From Argentina anserina (lineage: Eukaryota; Streptophyta; Magnoliopsida; Rosales; Rosaceae), in assembly GCF_933775445.1 (NCBI RefSeq), contig NW_026089441.1, positions 1 to 64,000 on the forward strand: a stretch of 64,000 nt of DNA. Reading direction: 5' to 3'. Positions 40,496 to 51,399 of the stretch are shown here, piece by piece. The position numbers and the translations under genes were made by a program. How positions within the stretch are numbered: the first letter of the stretch is position 1; the number at the start of each line of letters is the position of its first letter. The notes beneath the pieces are model-generated. The model saw only the letters and a program-made list of their open reading frames with translations. It was not told where the DNA came from and made no database searches.

Positions 40496-41656
40496 GTTTG
40501 AAAGAAACACACTCCCACACTTGCATAACTCTCAAAATCAATAGAAACTCGCATCAGAAAGCCTTACAGAAAGATACTCAAACGAGAAATGAAAAGATAC
40601 ACAATTAGGATAGTAAAGATACGCAATCGATGTAAAGATACTCAGTTTGAAAGAAACACACTCCCACACTTGCAAAACTCTCAAATACAATAGAACTCGC
40701 ATCAGAAGCCTTACAGAAAGATACTCAAACGAGAAATGAAAAGATACACAATTGGAATAGTAAAGATACGCAAACGATATAAAAATACACAGTTGGAATA
40801 GTAAAGATACGCAAACGATGTAAAGATACTCAGTTTGAAAGAAACACACTCCCACACTTGCAAAACTCTCAAATTCAATAGAAAATCGCATCAGAAAGCC
40901 TTACAGAAAGATACTCAAACAAGAAATGAAAAGAAACACAATTGGAATAGTAAAAATACGCAATCGATGTAAAGATACTCAGTTTGAAAGAAACACACCC
41001 CACACTTGCAAAACTCTCAAATACAATAGAAACTTGCATCAGAAGCCTTACAGAAAGATACTCAAACGAGAAATGAAAAGATACAGAATTGGAATAGTAA
41101 AGATACGCAAACGATGTAAAGATACACAATTGGAATAGTAAAGATACGCAAACGATGTAAAGATACTAAGTTTGAAAGAAACACACTCCCACACTTGCAA
41201 AACACTCAAATTCAATAGAAACTCGCATCAGAAAGCCTTACAGAAAGATACTCAAACGAGAAATGAAAAGATACACAATTGGAATAGTAAAGATACGCAA
41301 TCGATGTAAAGATACTCAGTTTGAAAGAAACACACTCCCACACTTGCAAAACTCTCAAATACAATAGAAAGTCGCATCAGAAGCCTTACAGTAAGATACT
41401 CAAACGAGAAATGAAAAGATACAGAATTGGAATAGTAAAGATACGCAAACGATGTAAAGATACACAATTGGAATAGTAAAGATACGCAAACGATGTAAAG
41501 ATACTAAGTTTGAAAGAAACACACTCCCACACTTGCAAAACTCTCAAATTCAATAGAAACTCGCATCAGAAAGCCTTACAGAAAGATACTCAAACGAGAA
41601 ATGAAAAGATACACAATTGGAATAGTAAAGATACGCAAACGATGTAAAGATACTCA
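40496..41656 (+). repeat. 1,161-bp HOR (7 units), copy 1
   Basis: Unit lengths are 149, 188, 149, 188, 149, 189 and 149. The first unit carries the rare cttgcataactctc (near 40,522), which recurs near 41,683, exactly one period later. The sixth unit carries gaaagtcgcatc and the private cttacagtaag. gtaaaaatacgc near 40,950 recurs near 42,110. Confidence 0.87.
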
Positions 41657-42142
41657 GTTTGAAAGAAACACACTCCCACACTTGCATAACTCTCAAAATC
41701 AATAGAAACTCGCATCAGAAAGCCTTACAGAAAGATACTCAAACGAGAAATGAAAAGATACACAATTAGGATAGTAAAGATACGCAATCGATGTAAAGAT
41801 ACTCAGTTTGAAAGAAACACACTCCCACACTTGCAAAACTCTCAAATACAATAGAACTCGCATCAGAAGCCTTACAGAAAGATACTCAAACGAGAAATGA
41901 AAAGATACACAATTGGAATAGTAAAGATACGCAAACGATATAAAAATACACAGTTGGAATAGTAAAGATACGCAAACGATGTAAAGATACTCAGTTTGAA
42001 AGAAACACACTCCCACACTTGCAAAACTCTCAAATTCAATAGAAAATCGCATCAGAAAGCCTTACAGAAAGATACTCAAACAAGAAATGAAAAGAAACAC
42101 AATTGGAATAGTAAAAATACGCAATCGATGTAAAGATACTCA
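41657..42142 (+). repeat. 1,161-bp HOR, partial copy 2 (3 units)
   Basis: Three units (149, 188, 149) repeat 40,496-40,981 at an offset of 1,161 bp, including gtaaaaatacgc. After 42,143 the unit has cactcccacac and not the shortened cacaccccacac of copy 1, and the order changes. Confidence 0.85.
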
Positions 42143-42332
42143 GTTTGAAAGAAACACACTCCCACACTTGCAAAACTCTCAAATTCAATAGAAACTCGCA
42201 TCAGAAAGCCTTACTGAAAGATACTCAAACGAGAAATGAAAAGATACAGAATTGGAATAGTAAAGATACGCAAACGATGTAAAGATACAAATTTGGAATA
42301 GTAAAGATACGCAAACGATGTAAAGATACTCA

Positions 42333-43197
42333 GTTTGAAAGAAACACACTCCCACACTTGCAAAACTCTCAAAATCAATAGAAACTCGCATCAGAAAGCC
42401 TTACAGAAAGATACTCAAACGAGAAATGAAAAGATACACAATTAGAATAGTAAAGATACGCAATCGATGTAAAGATACTCAGTTTGAAAGAACCACACTC
42501 CCACACTTGCAAAACTCTCAAATACAATAGAACTCGCATCAGAAGCCTTACAGAAAGATACTCAAACGAGAAATGAAAAGATACAGAATTGGAATAGTAA
42601 AGATACGCAAACGATGTAAAGATACAAATTTGGAATAGTAAAGATACGCAAACGATGTAAAGATAGTGAGTTTGAAAGAAATTACACTCCCACACTTGCA
42701 AAACTCTCAAATACAATAGAAACTCGCATCAGAAGCCTTACAGAAAGATACTCAAACGAGAAATGAAAAGATACAGAATTGGAATAGTAAAGATACGCAA
42801 ACGATGTAAAGATACAAATTTGGAATAGTAATGATACGCAAACGATGTAAAGATACTCAGTTTGAAAGAAACACACTCCCACACTTGCAAAACTCTCAAA
42901 TACAATAGAAACTCGCATCAGAAGCCTTACAGAAAGATACTCAAACGAGAAATGAAAAGATACATAATTGGAATAGTAAAGATACGCAAACGATGTAAAG
43001 ATACAGAATTGGAATAGTAAAGATACGCAAACGATGTAAAGATACTCAGTTTGAAAGAAACACACTCTCACACTTTCAAAACACTTAAATTCAATAGAAA
43101 CTCGCATCAGAAAGCCTTACAGAAAGACACTCAAACGAGAAATGAAAAGATAGACAATTGGAATAGTAAAGATACGCAATCGATGTAAAGATACTCA
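42333..43197 (+). repeat. 865-bp module (S, L, L, L, S), copy 1
   Basis: Landmarks are ctcaaaatcaatag, acaattagaatag, gaaagaaccacac, aatagaactcg, gatagtgag with gaaagaaattacac, gtaatgatac, gatacataattgg and cacactctcacactttc. All occur in the same order at 44,441 and 47,858. This copy alone has aacacttaaattc near 43,081; copies 2 and 3 have aacactcaaattc. Confidence 0.9.
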
Positions 43198-43953
43198 GTT
43201 TGAAAGAAACACACTCCCACACTTGCAAAACTCTCAAATACAATAGAAACTCGCATCAGAAGCCTTACAGAAAGATACTCAAACGAGAAATGAAAAGATA
43301 CACAATTGGAATAGTAAAGATACGCAAACGATGTAAAGATACTCAATTGGAATAGTAAAGATACGCAAACGATGTAAAGATACTCAGTATGAAAGAAACA
43401 CACTCCCACACTTGCAAAACTCTCAAAAACAATAGAAACTCGCATCAGAAGCCTTACAGAAAGATACTCAAACGAGAAATGAAAAGATACACAATTGGAA
43501 TAGTAAAGATACGCGAGAAATGAAAAGATACACAATTGGAATAGTAAAGATACGCAAACGATGTAAAGATACTCAGTTTGAAAGAAACACACTCCCACAC
43601 TTGCAAAACTCTCAAATTCAATAGAAAATCGCATCAGAAGCCTTACAGAAAGATACTCAAACGAGAAATGAAAAGATAGACAATTGGAATAGTAAAGATA
43701 CGCAAACGATGTAAAGATACACGATTGGAATAGTAAAGATACGCAAACGATGTAAAGATACTCAGTTTGAAAGAAACACACTCCCACACTTGCAAAACTC
43801 TCAAATACAATAGAAACTCGCATCAGAAGCCTTACAGAAAGATACTCAAACGAGAAATGAAAAGATACACAATTGGAATAGTAAAGATACGCGAGAAATG
43901 AAAAGATACACAATTGGAATAGTAAAGATACGCAAACGATGTAAAGATACTCA
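43198..43953 (+). repeat. Run of four L units, two with a gcgag variant
   Basis: Markers at 43,198, 43,387, 43,576, 43,765 and 43,954 give four 189-bp units. The second and fourth have gatacgcgagaaatgaaaag where ordinary L has gatacgcaaacgatgtaaag. The lengths are equal, but the sequence joins gatacgc to the end of sub-segment 5. The related region 48,723-49,100 has only two such L units. This copy therefore gained, or the other lost, 378 bp (one ordinary plus one gcgag unit). The run keeps one reverse-strand frame open for 293 codons. Confidence 0.88.
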
Positions 43954-44440
43954 GTTTGAAAGAAACACACTCCCACACTTGCAAAACTCTCAAATTCAAT
44001 AGAAACTCGCATCAGAAAGCCTTACAGAAAGATACTTAAACGAGAAATGAAAAGATACACAATTGGAATAGTAAAGATACGCAATCGATGTCAAGATACT
44101 CAGTTTGAAAGAAACACACTCCCACACTTGCAAAACTCTCAAATACAATAGAAACTCGCATCAGAAGCCTTATTGAAAGATACTCAAACGAGAAATGAAA
44201 AGATACACAATTGGAATAGTAAAGATACGCAAACGATGTAAAGGTACAGAATTGGAATAGTAAAGATACGCAAACGATGTAAAGATACTCAGTTTGAAAG
44301 AAACACACTCCCACACTTGCAAAACTCTCAAATTCAATAGAAACTCGCATCAGAAAGCCTTACTGAAAGATACTCAAACGAGAAATGAAAAGATACACAT
44401 TTGGAATAGTAAAGATACGCAAACGATGTAAAGATACTCA
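43954..44440 (+). repeat. Three-unit linker (S, L, S)
   Basis: The first S has gatgtcaagatac, which recurs only near 49,238. The L has aaaggtacagaattgg and agccttattgaaag, both private. The last S has cttactgaaag and gatacacatttgg and leads into the second 865-bp module. Confidence 0.75.
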
Positions 44441-45305
44441 GTTTGAAAGAAACACACTCCCACACTTGCAAAACTCTCAAAATCAATAGAAACTCGCATC
44501 AGAAAGCCTTACAGAAAGATACTCAAACGAGAAATGAAAAGATACACAATTAGAATAGTAAAGATACGCAATCGATGTAAAGATACTCAGTTTGAAAGAA
44601 CCACACTCCCACACTTGCAAAACTCTCAAATACAATAGAACTCGCATCAGAAGCCTTACAGAAAGATACTCAAACGAGAAATGAAAAGATACAGAATTGG
44701 AATAGTAAAGATACGCAAACGATGTAAAGATACAAATTTGGAATAGTAAAGATACGCAAACGATGTAAAGATAGTGAGTTTGAAAGAAATTACACTCCCA
44801 CACTTGCAAAACTCTCAAATACAATAGAAACTCGCATCAGAAGCCTTACAGAAAGATACTCAAACGAGAAATGAAAAGATACAGAATTGGAATAGTAAAG
44901 ATACGCAAACGATGTAAAGATACAAATTTGGAATAGTAATGATACGCAAACGATGTAAAGATACTCAGTTTGAAAGAAACACACTCCCACACTTGCAAAA
45001 CTCTCAAATACAATAGAAACTCGCATCAGAAGCCTTACAGAAAGATACTCAAACGAGAAATGAAAAGATACATAATTGGAATAGTAAAGATACGCAAACG
45101 ATGTAAAGATACAGAATTGGAATAGTAAAGATACGCAAACGATGTAAAGATACTCAGTTTGAAAGAAACACACTCTCACACTTTCAAAACACTCAAATTC
45201 AATAGAAACTCGCATCAGAAAGCCTTACAGAAAGACACTCAAACGAGAAATGAAAAGATAGACAATTGGAATAGTAAAGATACGCAATCGATGTAAAGAT
45301 ACTCA
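44441..45305 (+). repeat. 865-bp module, copy 2
   Basis: Matches 42,333-43,197 at an offset of 2,108 bp. It shares with copy 1, but not with copy 3, the change cagaaagacactc just before its last marker. It is followed by a unit with the private aactcgtataag and then a single L. Confidence 0.9.
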
Positions 45306-45494
45306 GTTTGAAAGAAACACACTCCCACACTTGCAAAACTCTCAAATACAATAGAAACTCGTATAAGAAGCCTTACAGAAAGATACTCAAACGAGAAACG
45401 AAAAGATACACAATTGGAATCGTAAAGATACGCAAACGATGTAAAGATACAGAATTGGAATAGTAAAGATACGCAATCGATGTAAAGATACTCA

Positions 45495-46317
45495 GTTTGA
45501 AAGAAACACACTCCCACACTTGCAAAACTCTCAAATACAATAGAACTCGCATCAGAAGCCTTACAGAAAGATACTCAAACGAGAAATGAAAAGATACAGA
45601 ATTGGAATAGTAAAGATACGCAAACAATGTAAAGATACAAATTTGGAATAGTAAAGATACGCAAACGATGTAAAGATACTCAGTTTGAAAGAAACACACT
45701 CCCACACTTGCAAAACTCTCAAATTCAATAGAAACTCGCATCAGAAAGCCTTACAGAAAGATACTCAAACGAGAAATGAAAAGATACACAATTGGAATAG
45801 TAAAGATACGCAAACGATGTAAAGATACTCAGTTTGAAAGAAACACACTCCCACACTTGCAAAACTCACAAAATCAATAGAAACTCGCATCAGAAAGCCT
45901 TACAGAAAGATACTCAAACGAGAAATGAAAAGATACACAATTAGGATAGTAAAGATACGCAATCGATGTAAAGATACTCAGTTTGAAAGAAACACACTCC
46001 CACACTTGCAAAACTCTCAAATACAATAGAACTCGCATCAGAAGCCTTACAGAAAGATACTCAAACGAGAAATGAAAAGATACACAATTGGAATAGTAAA
46101 GATACGCAAACGATATAAAAATACACAGTTGGAATAGTAAAGATACGCAAACGATGTAAAGATACTCAGTTTGAAAGAAACACACTCCCACACTTGCAAA
46201 ACTCTTAAATTCAATAGAAAATCGCATCAGAAAGCCTTACAGAAAGATACTCAAACAAGAAATGAAAAGAAACACAATTGGAATAGTAAAAATACGCAAT
46301 CGATGTAAAGATACTCA
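45495..46317 (+). repeat. Copied block, sister of 40,159-40,981
   Basis: Unit for unit this matches 40,159-40,981 at an offset of 5,336 bp, with aatagaactcg, gcaaacaatg, ctcaaaatcaatag, acaattaggatag, gatataaaaatacac and gtaaaaatacgc. Private changes here include aactcacaaaatc near 45,866 and aactcttaaattc near 46,202. The copy continues past 46,318 with one important length change, listed separately. Confidence 0.88.
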
Positions 46318-46464
46318 GTTTGAAAGAAACACACCCCACACTTGCAAAACTCTCAAATACAATAGAAACTTGCATCAGAAGCCTTACAGAAAGATACTCA
46401 AACGAGAAATGAAAAGATACAGAATTGGAATAGTAAAGATACGCAAACGATGTAAAGATACTAA
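46318..46464 (+). repeat. L converted to S by loss of 41 bp (147 bp)
   Basis: Its sister unit at 40,982-41,169 is an L of 188 bp with cacaccccacac, gaaacttgcatc, gatacagaattgg and ctaagtttg at its end. This unit has all those tags but a single gatac-to-gtaaa block, so it is exactly 41 bp shorter. Before it the copies are offset by 5,336 bp, after it by 5,295 bp, and the match continues to about 46,760 (including gaaagtcgcatc and cttacagtaag). The difference is therefore a clean internal deletion of one 41-bp copy, not a replacement by an unrelated S unit. Confidence 0.92.
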
Positions 46465-47857
46465 GTTTGAAAGAAACACACTCCCACACTTGCAAAACAC
46501 TCAAATTCAATAGAAACTCGCATCAGAAAGCCTTACAGAAAGATACTCAAACGAGAAATGAAAAGATACACAATTGGAATAGTAAAGATACGCAATCGAT
46601 GTAAAGATACTCAGTTTGAAAGAAACACACTCCCACACTTGCAAAACTCTCAAATACAATAGAAAGTCGCATCAGAAGCCTTACAGTAAGATACTCAAAC
46701 GAGAAATGAAAAGATACAGAATTGGAATAGTAAAGATACGCAAACGATGTAAAGATACACTATTGGAATAATAAAGATACCCAAACGATGTAAAGATACT
46801 CAGTTTGAAAGAAACACACTCCCACACTTGCAAAACTCTCAAATACAATAGAACTCGCATCAGAAGCCTTACACAAAGATACTCAAACGAGAAATGAAAA
46901 GATACAGAATTGGAATAGTAAAGATACGCAAACGATGTAAAGATACAAATTTGGAATAGTAAAGATACGCAAACGATGTAAAGATACTCAGTTTGAAAGA
47001 AACACACTCCCACACTTGCAAAACTCTCAAATTCAATAGAAAATCGCATCAGAAAGCCTTACAGAAAGATACTCAAACAAGAAATGAAAAGAAACACAAT
47101 TGGAATAGTAAAGATACGCAATCGATGTAAAGATACTCAGTTTGAAAGAAACACACTCCCACACTTGCAAAACTCTCAAATACAATAGAAACTCGCATCG
47201 GAAAGCCTTACAGAAAGATACTCAAACGAGAAATGAAAAGATACAGAATTGGAATAGTAAAGATACGCAAACGATATAAAGATACACAATTGGAATACTA
47301 AAGATACGCAAACGATGTAAAGATACTCAGTTTGAAAGAAACACACTCCCACACTTGCAAAACTCTCAAATTCAATAGAAAATCGCATCAGAAAGCCTTA
47401 CAGAAAGATACTCAAACGAGAAATGAAAAGATACACAATTGGAATAGTAAAGATACGCAAACGATGTAAAGATAGTTAGTTTGAAAGAAACACACTCCCA
47501 CACTTGCAAAACTCTCAAATACAATAGAAACTCGCATCAGAAGCCTTACAGAAAGATACTCAAACGAGAAATGAAAAGATACAGAATTGGAATAGTAAAG
47601 ATACGCAAACGATGTAAAGATACAAATTTGGAATAGTAAAGATACGCAAACGATGTAAAGATACTCAGTTTGAAAGAAACACACTCCCACACTTGCAAAA
47701 CTCTCAAATTCAATAGAAACTCGCATCAGAAAGCCTTACTGAAAGATACTCAAACGAGAAATGAAAAGATACAGAATTGGAATAGTAAAGATACGCAAAC
47801 GATGTAAAGATACAAATTTGGAATAGTAAAGATACGCAAACGATGTAAAGATACTCA
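46465..47857 (+). repeat. Mosaic of known modules
   Basis: The first part continues the 41-kb sister block to about 46,760. There the private gatacactattgg, gaataataaag and gatacccaaacg occur, followed by cttacacaaag near 46,870. From about 47,100 the units follow the order seen at 23.0-23.6 kb and 38.0-38.5 kb: catcggaaag, gatataaag, gaatactaaag, aaaatcgcatc, gatagttag, gatacaaatttgg. Only S and L monomers are present. Confidence 0.75.
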
Positions 47858-48722
47858 GTTTGAAAGAAACACACTCCCACACTTGCAAAACTCTCAAAAT
47901 CAATAGAAACTCGCATCAGAAAGCCTTACAGAAAGATACTCAAACGAGAAATGAAAAGATACACAATTAGAATAGTAAAGATACGCAATCGATGTAAAGA
48001 TACTCAGTTTGAAAGAACCACACTCCCACACTTGCAAAACTCTCAAATACAATAGAACTCGCATCAGAAGCCTTACAGAAAGATACTCAAACGAGAAATG
48101 AAAAGATACAGAATTGGAATAGTAAAGATACGCAAACGATGTAAAGATACAAATTTGGAATAGTAAAGATACGCAAACGATGTAAAGATAGTGAGTTTGA
48201 AAGAAATTACACTCCCACACTTGCAAAACTCTCAAATACAATAGAAACTCGCATCAGAAGCCTTACAGAAAGATACTCAAACGAGAAATGAAAAGATACA
48301 GAATTGGAATAGTAAAGATACGCAAACGATGTAAAGATACAAATTTGGAATAGTAATGATACGCAAACGATGTAAAGATACTCAGTTTGAAAGAAACACA
48401 CTCCCACACTTGCAAAACTCTCAAATACAATAGAAACTCGCATCAGAAGCCTTACAGAAAGATACTCAAACGAGAAATGAAAAGATACATAATTGGAATA
48501 GTAAAGATACGCAAACGATGTAAAGATACAGAATTGGAATAGTAAAGATACGCAAACGATGTAAAGATACTCAGTTTGAAAGAAACACACTCTCACACTT
48601 TCAAAACACTCAAATTCAATAGAAACTCGCATCAGAAAGCCTTACAGAAAGATACTCAAACGAGAAATGAAAAGATAGACAATTGGAATAGTAAAGATAC
48701 GCAATCGATGTAAAGATACTCA
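47858..48722 (+). repeat. 865-bp module, copy 3
   Basis: Matches copy 2 at an offset of 3,417 bp and copy 1 at 5,525 bp. It keeps cagaaagatactc at its end, where copies 1 and 2 have cagaaagacactc. The run-on sequence to 49,250 matches that after copy 1, including a ctcagtatg unit and a gcgag unit. Confidence 0.9.
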
Positions 48723-49249
48723 GTTTGAAAGAAACACACTCCCACACTTGCAAAACTCTCAAATACAATAGAAACTCGCATCAGAAGCCTTACAGAAAGA
48801 TACTCAAACGAGAAATGAAAAGATACACAATTGGAATAGTAAAGATACGCAAACGATGTAAAGATACTCAATTGGAATAGTAAAGATACGCAAACGATGT
48901 AAAGATACTCAGTATGAAAGAAACACACTCCCACACTTGCAAAACTCTCAAATACAATAGAAACTCGCATCAGAAGCCTTACAGAAAGATACTCAAACGA
49001 GAAATGAAAAGATACACAATTGGAATAGTAAAGATACGCGAGAAATGAAAAGATACACAATTGGAATAGTAAAGATACGCAAACGATGTAAAGATACTCA
49101 GTTTGAAAGAAACACACTCCCACACTTGCAAAACTCTCAAATTCAATAGAAACTTGCATCAGAAAGCCTTACAGAAAGATACTTAAACGAGAAATGAAAA
49201 GATACACAATTGGAATAGTAAAGATACGCAATCGATGTCAAGATACTCA
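48723..49249 (+). repeat. Two L units and one S, short form of 43,198-44,102
   Basis: The L units are 48,723-48,911 and 48,912-49,100; the second has gatacgcgagaaatg near 49,035. The S that follows has gatgtcaagatac, as at 44,090. The two additional L units present after copy 1 are missing. aacttgcatc near 49,153 is private. Confidence 0.85.
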
Positions 49250-49334
49250 GTTTGAACAGAAAGATACTCAAACGAAAAATGAAAAGATACAGAATTGGAA
49301 TAGTAAAGATACGCAAACGATGTAAAGATACTCA
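49250..49334 (+). repeat. Severely truncated monomer (85 bp)
   Basis: The sequence passes from gtttgaa directly to cagaaagatactcaaacg, skipping the cactcccacac, aaaactctc and actcgcatc landmarks: about 63 bp are lost. The breakpoints share little beyond aaca/caga-type similarity. It also has caaacgaaaaatg for caaacgagaaatg. I found no second copy of this junction in the window, so it has not been spread by array turnover. Confidence 0.9.
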
Positions 49335-49672
49335 GTTTGAAAGAAACACACTCCCACACTTGCAAAACTCTCAAATACAATAGAAACTCGCATCAGAAGC
49401 CTTACAGAAAGATACTCAAACGAGAAATGAAAAGATACACAATTGGAATAGTAAAGATACGCAAACGATGTAAAGATACACAATTGGAATAGTAAAGATA
49501 CGCAAACGATGTAAAGATACTCAGTTTGAAAGAAACACACTCTCACACTTGCAAAACTCTCAAATTCAATAGAAACTCGCATCAGAAAGCCTTACAGAAA
49601 GATACTCAAACGAGAAATGAAAAGATAGACAATTGGAATAGTAAAGATACGCAATCGATGTAAAGATACTCA
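49335..49672 (+). repeat. Two ordinary units between truncated monomers
   Basis: An L of 189 bp followed by an S of 149 bp. The L ends in cacactctcacacttgc (one substitution from consensus) and the S carries gatagacaattgg and gcaatcgatg. Nothing else is present. Confidence 0.8.
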
Positions 49673-49818
49673 GTTTGAAAGAAACACACTCCCACACTTG
49701 CAAAACTCTCAAATACAATAGAAACTCGCATCAGAAGCCTTAAAGATACAGATACGCAAACGATGTAAAGATACACAATTGGAATAGTAAAGATACGCAA
49801 ACGATGTAAAGATACTCA
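49673..49818 (+). repeat. Internally deleted L monomer (146 bp)
   Basis: After cagaagcctt the sequence continues aaagatacagatacgcaaacg, so about 43 bp of an L unit are gone and the junction contains an extra gatac-like element. The second 41-bp copy is intact. Like the 85-bp monomer 420 bp upstream, this junction is unique in the window. Confidence 0.88.
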
Positions 49819-50723
49819 GTTTGAAAGAAACACACTCCCACACTTGCAAAACTCTCAAATACAATAGAAACTCGCATCAGAAGCCTTACAGAAAGATACT
49901 CAAACGAGAAATGAAAAAATACACAATTGGAATAGTAAAGATACGCAAACGATGTAAAGATACACAATTGGAATAGTAAAGATACGCAAATGATGTAAAG
50001 ATACTCAGTTTGAAAGAAACACACTCCCACACTTGCAAAACTCTCAAATTCAATAGAAACTCGCATCAGAAAGCCTTACAGAAAGATACTTAAACGAGAA
50101 ATGAAAAGATACACAATTGGAATAGTAAAGATACGCAATCGATGTAAAGATACTCAGTTTGAAAGAAACACACTCCCACACTTGCAAAACTCTCAAATTC
50201 AATAGAAACTCGCATCAGAAGCCTTACAGAAAGATACTCAAACGAGAAATGAAAAGATACACAATTGCAATAGTAAAGATACGCAAACGATGTAAAGATA
50301 CACAATTGGAATAGTAAAGATACGCAAACGATGTAAAGATACTCAGTTTGAAAGAAACACACTCCCACACTTGCAAAACTCTCAAATACAATAGAAACTC
50401 GCATCAGAAGCCTTACAGAAAGATACTCAAACGAGAAATGAAAAGATACACAATTGCAATAGTAAAGATACGCAAACGATGTAAAGATACACAATTGGAA
50501 TAGTAAAGATACGCAAACGATGTAAAGATACTCAGTTTGAAAGAAACACACTCCCACACTTGCAACACTCTCAAATACAATAGAAACTCGCATCAGAAGT
50601 CTTACAGAAAGACACTCAAACGAGAAATCAAAAGATACAGAATTAGAATAGTAAAGATACGCAAACGATGTAAAGATACACAATTGGAATAGTAAAGATA
50701 CACAAACGATGTAAAGATACTCA
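49819..50723 (+). repeat. L, S, L, L, L block before the ggcatag HOR
   Basis: Units 189, 149, 189, 189 and 189 bp. The last three have the acaattgcaatag and cttgcaacactctc variants that also mark the five-L run of the downstream 15-unit HOR, so this is probably the tail of an earlier HOR copy. gaaatgaaaaaatac near 49,912 is private. Confidence 0.82.
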
Positions 50724-51210
50724 GTTTGAAAGAAACACACTCCCACACTTGCAAAACTCTCAAATACAATAGAAACTCGCATCAGAAAGCCTTACAGAAA
50801 TATACTCAAACGAGAAATGAAAAGATACACAATTGGCATAGTAAAGATACGCAATCGATGTAAAGATACTCAGTTTGAAAGAAACACACTCCCACACTTG
50901 CACAACTCTCAAATACAATAGAAACTCGCATCAGAAGTCTTACAAAAAGATACTCAAACGAGAAATGAAAAGATACAGAATTGGAATAGTAAAGATACGC
51001 AAACGATGTAAAGATACACAATTGGAATAGTAAAGATACGCAAACGATGTAAAGATACTCAGTTTGAAAGAAACACACTCCCACACTTGCAAAACTCTCA
51101 AATACAATAGAAACTCCCATCAGAAAGCCTTACAGAAAGATACTCAAACGAGAAATGAAAAGATAGACAATTGGAATAGTAAAGATACGCAAACGATGTA
51201 AAGATACTCA

Positions 51211-51399
51211 GTTTGAAAGAAACACACTCCCACACTTGCAAAACTCTCAAATACAATAGAAACTCGCATCAGAAGCCTTACAGAAAGATACTCAAACGAG
51301 AAATGAAAAGATACACAATTGGAATAGTAAAGATACGCAAACGATGTAAAGATACACAATTGGAATAGTAAAGATACGCAAACGATGTAAAGATACTCA
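51211..51399 (+). repeat. Reference long monomer (L, 189 bp)
   Basis: This unit has the same landmarks as S, but the stretch from gatacacaattgg to gatgtaaa is present twice in direct tandem, adding 41 bp. The two copies inside this monomer are identical. L units occur singly or in runs of up to five (for example 52,629-53,574), interspersed with one to seven S units. Length variants of 187, 188 and 190 bp come from single-base indels outside the duplicated part, such as cagaagcc/cagaaagcc or atagaactcg/atagaaactcg. Confidence 0.95.
51310..51391 (+). repeat. 41-bp internal tandem duplication that defines L
   Basis: The copies are 51,310-51,350 and 51,351-51,391. Each consists of a 22-bp segment (gatacacaattgg then aatagtaaa) and a 19-bp segment (gatacgcaaacgatgtaaa). 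In other L units one copy has diverged at the first segment, giving gatacagaattgg, gatacaaatttgg, gatacacagttgg or gatagacaattgg, so many L units are old duplications rather than freshly made ones. The step equals two of the roughly 21-bp sub-segments from which the monomer appears to be built. Slippage or unequal exchange between sub-segments is the simplest origin (inference). Confidence 0.93.

Noticed and set aside
43131..44012. Minus-strand open frame of 293 codons (and many of 60-322 codons elsewhere) as protein genes
   Set aside because: All are translations of the same satellite in several frames at once, ending wherever an S unit shifts the frame. There is no start context, conserved domain or unique sequence.
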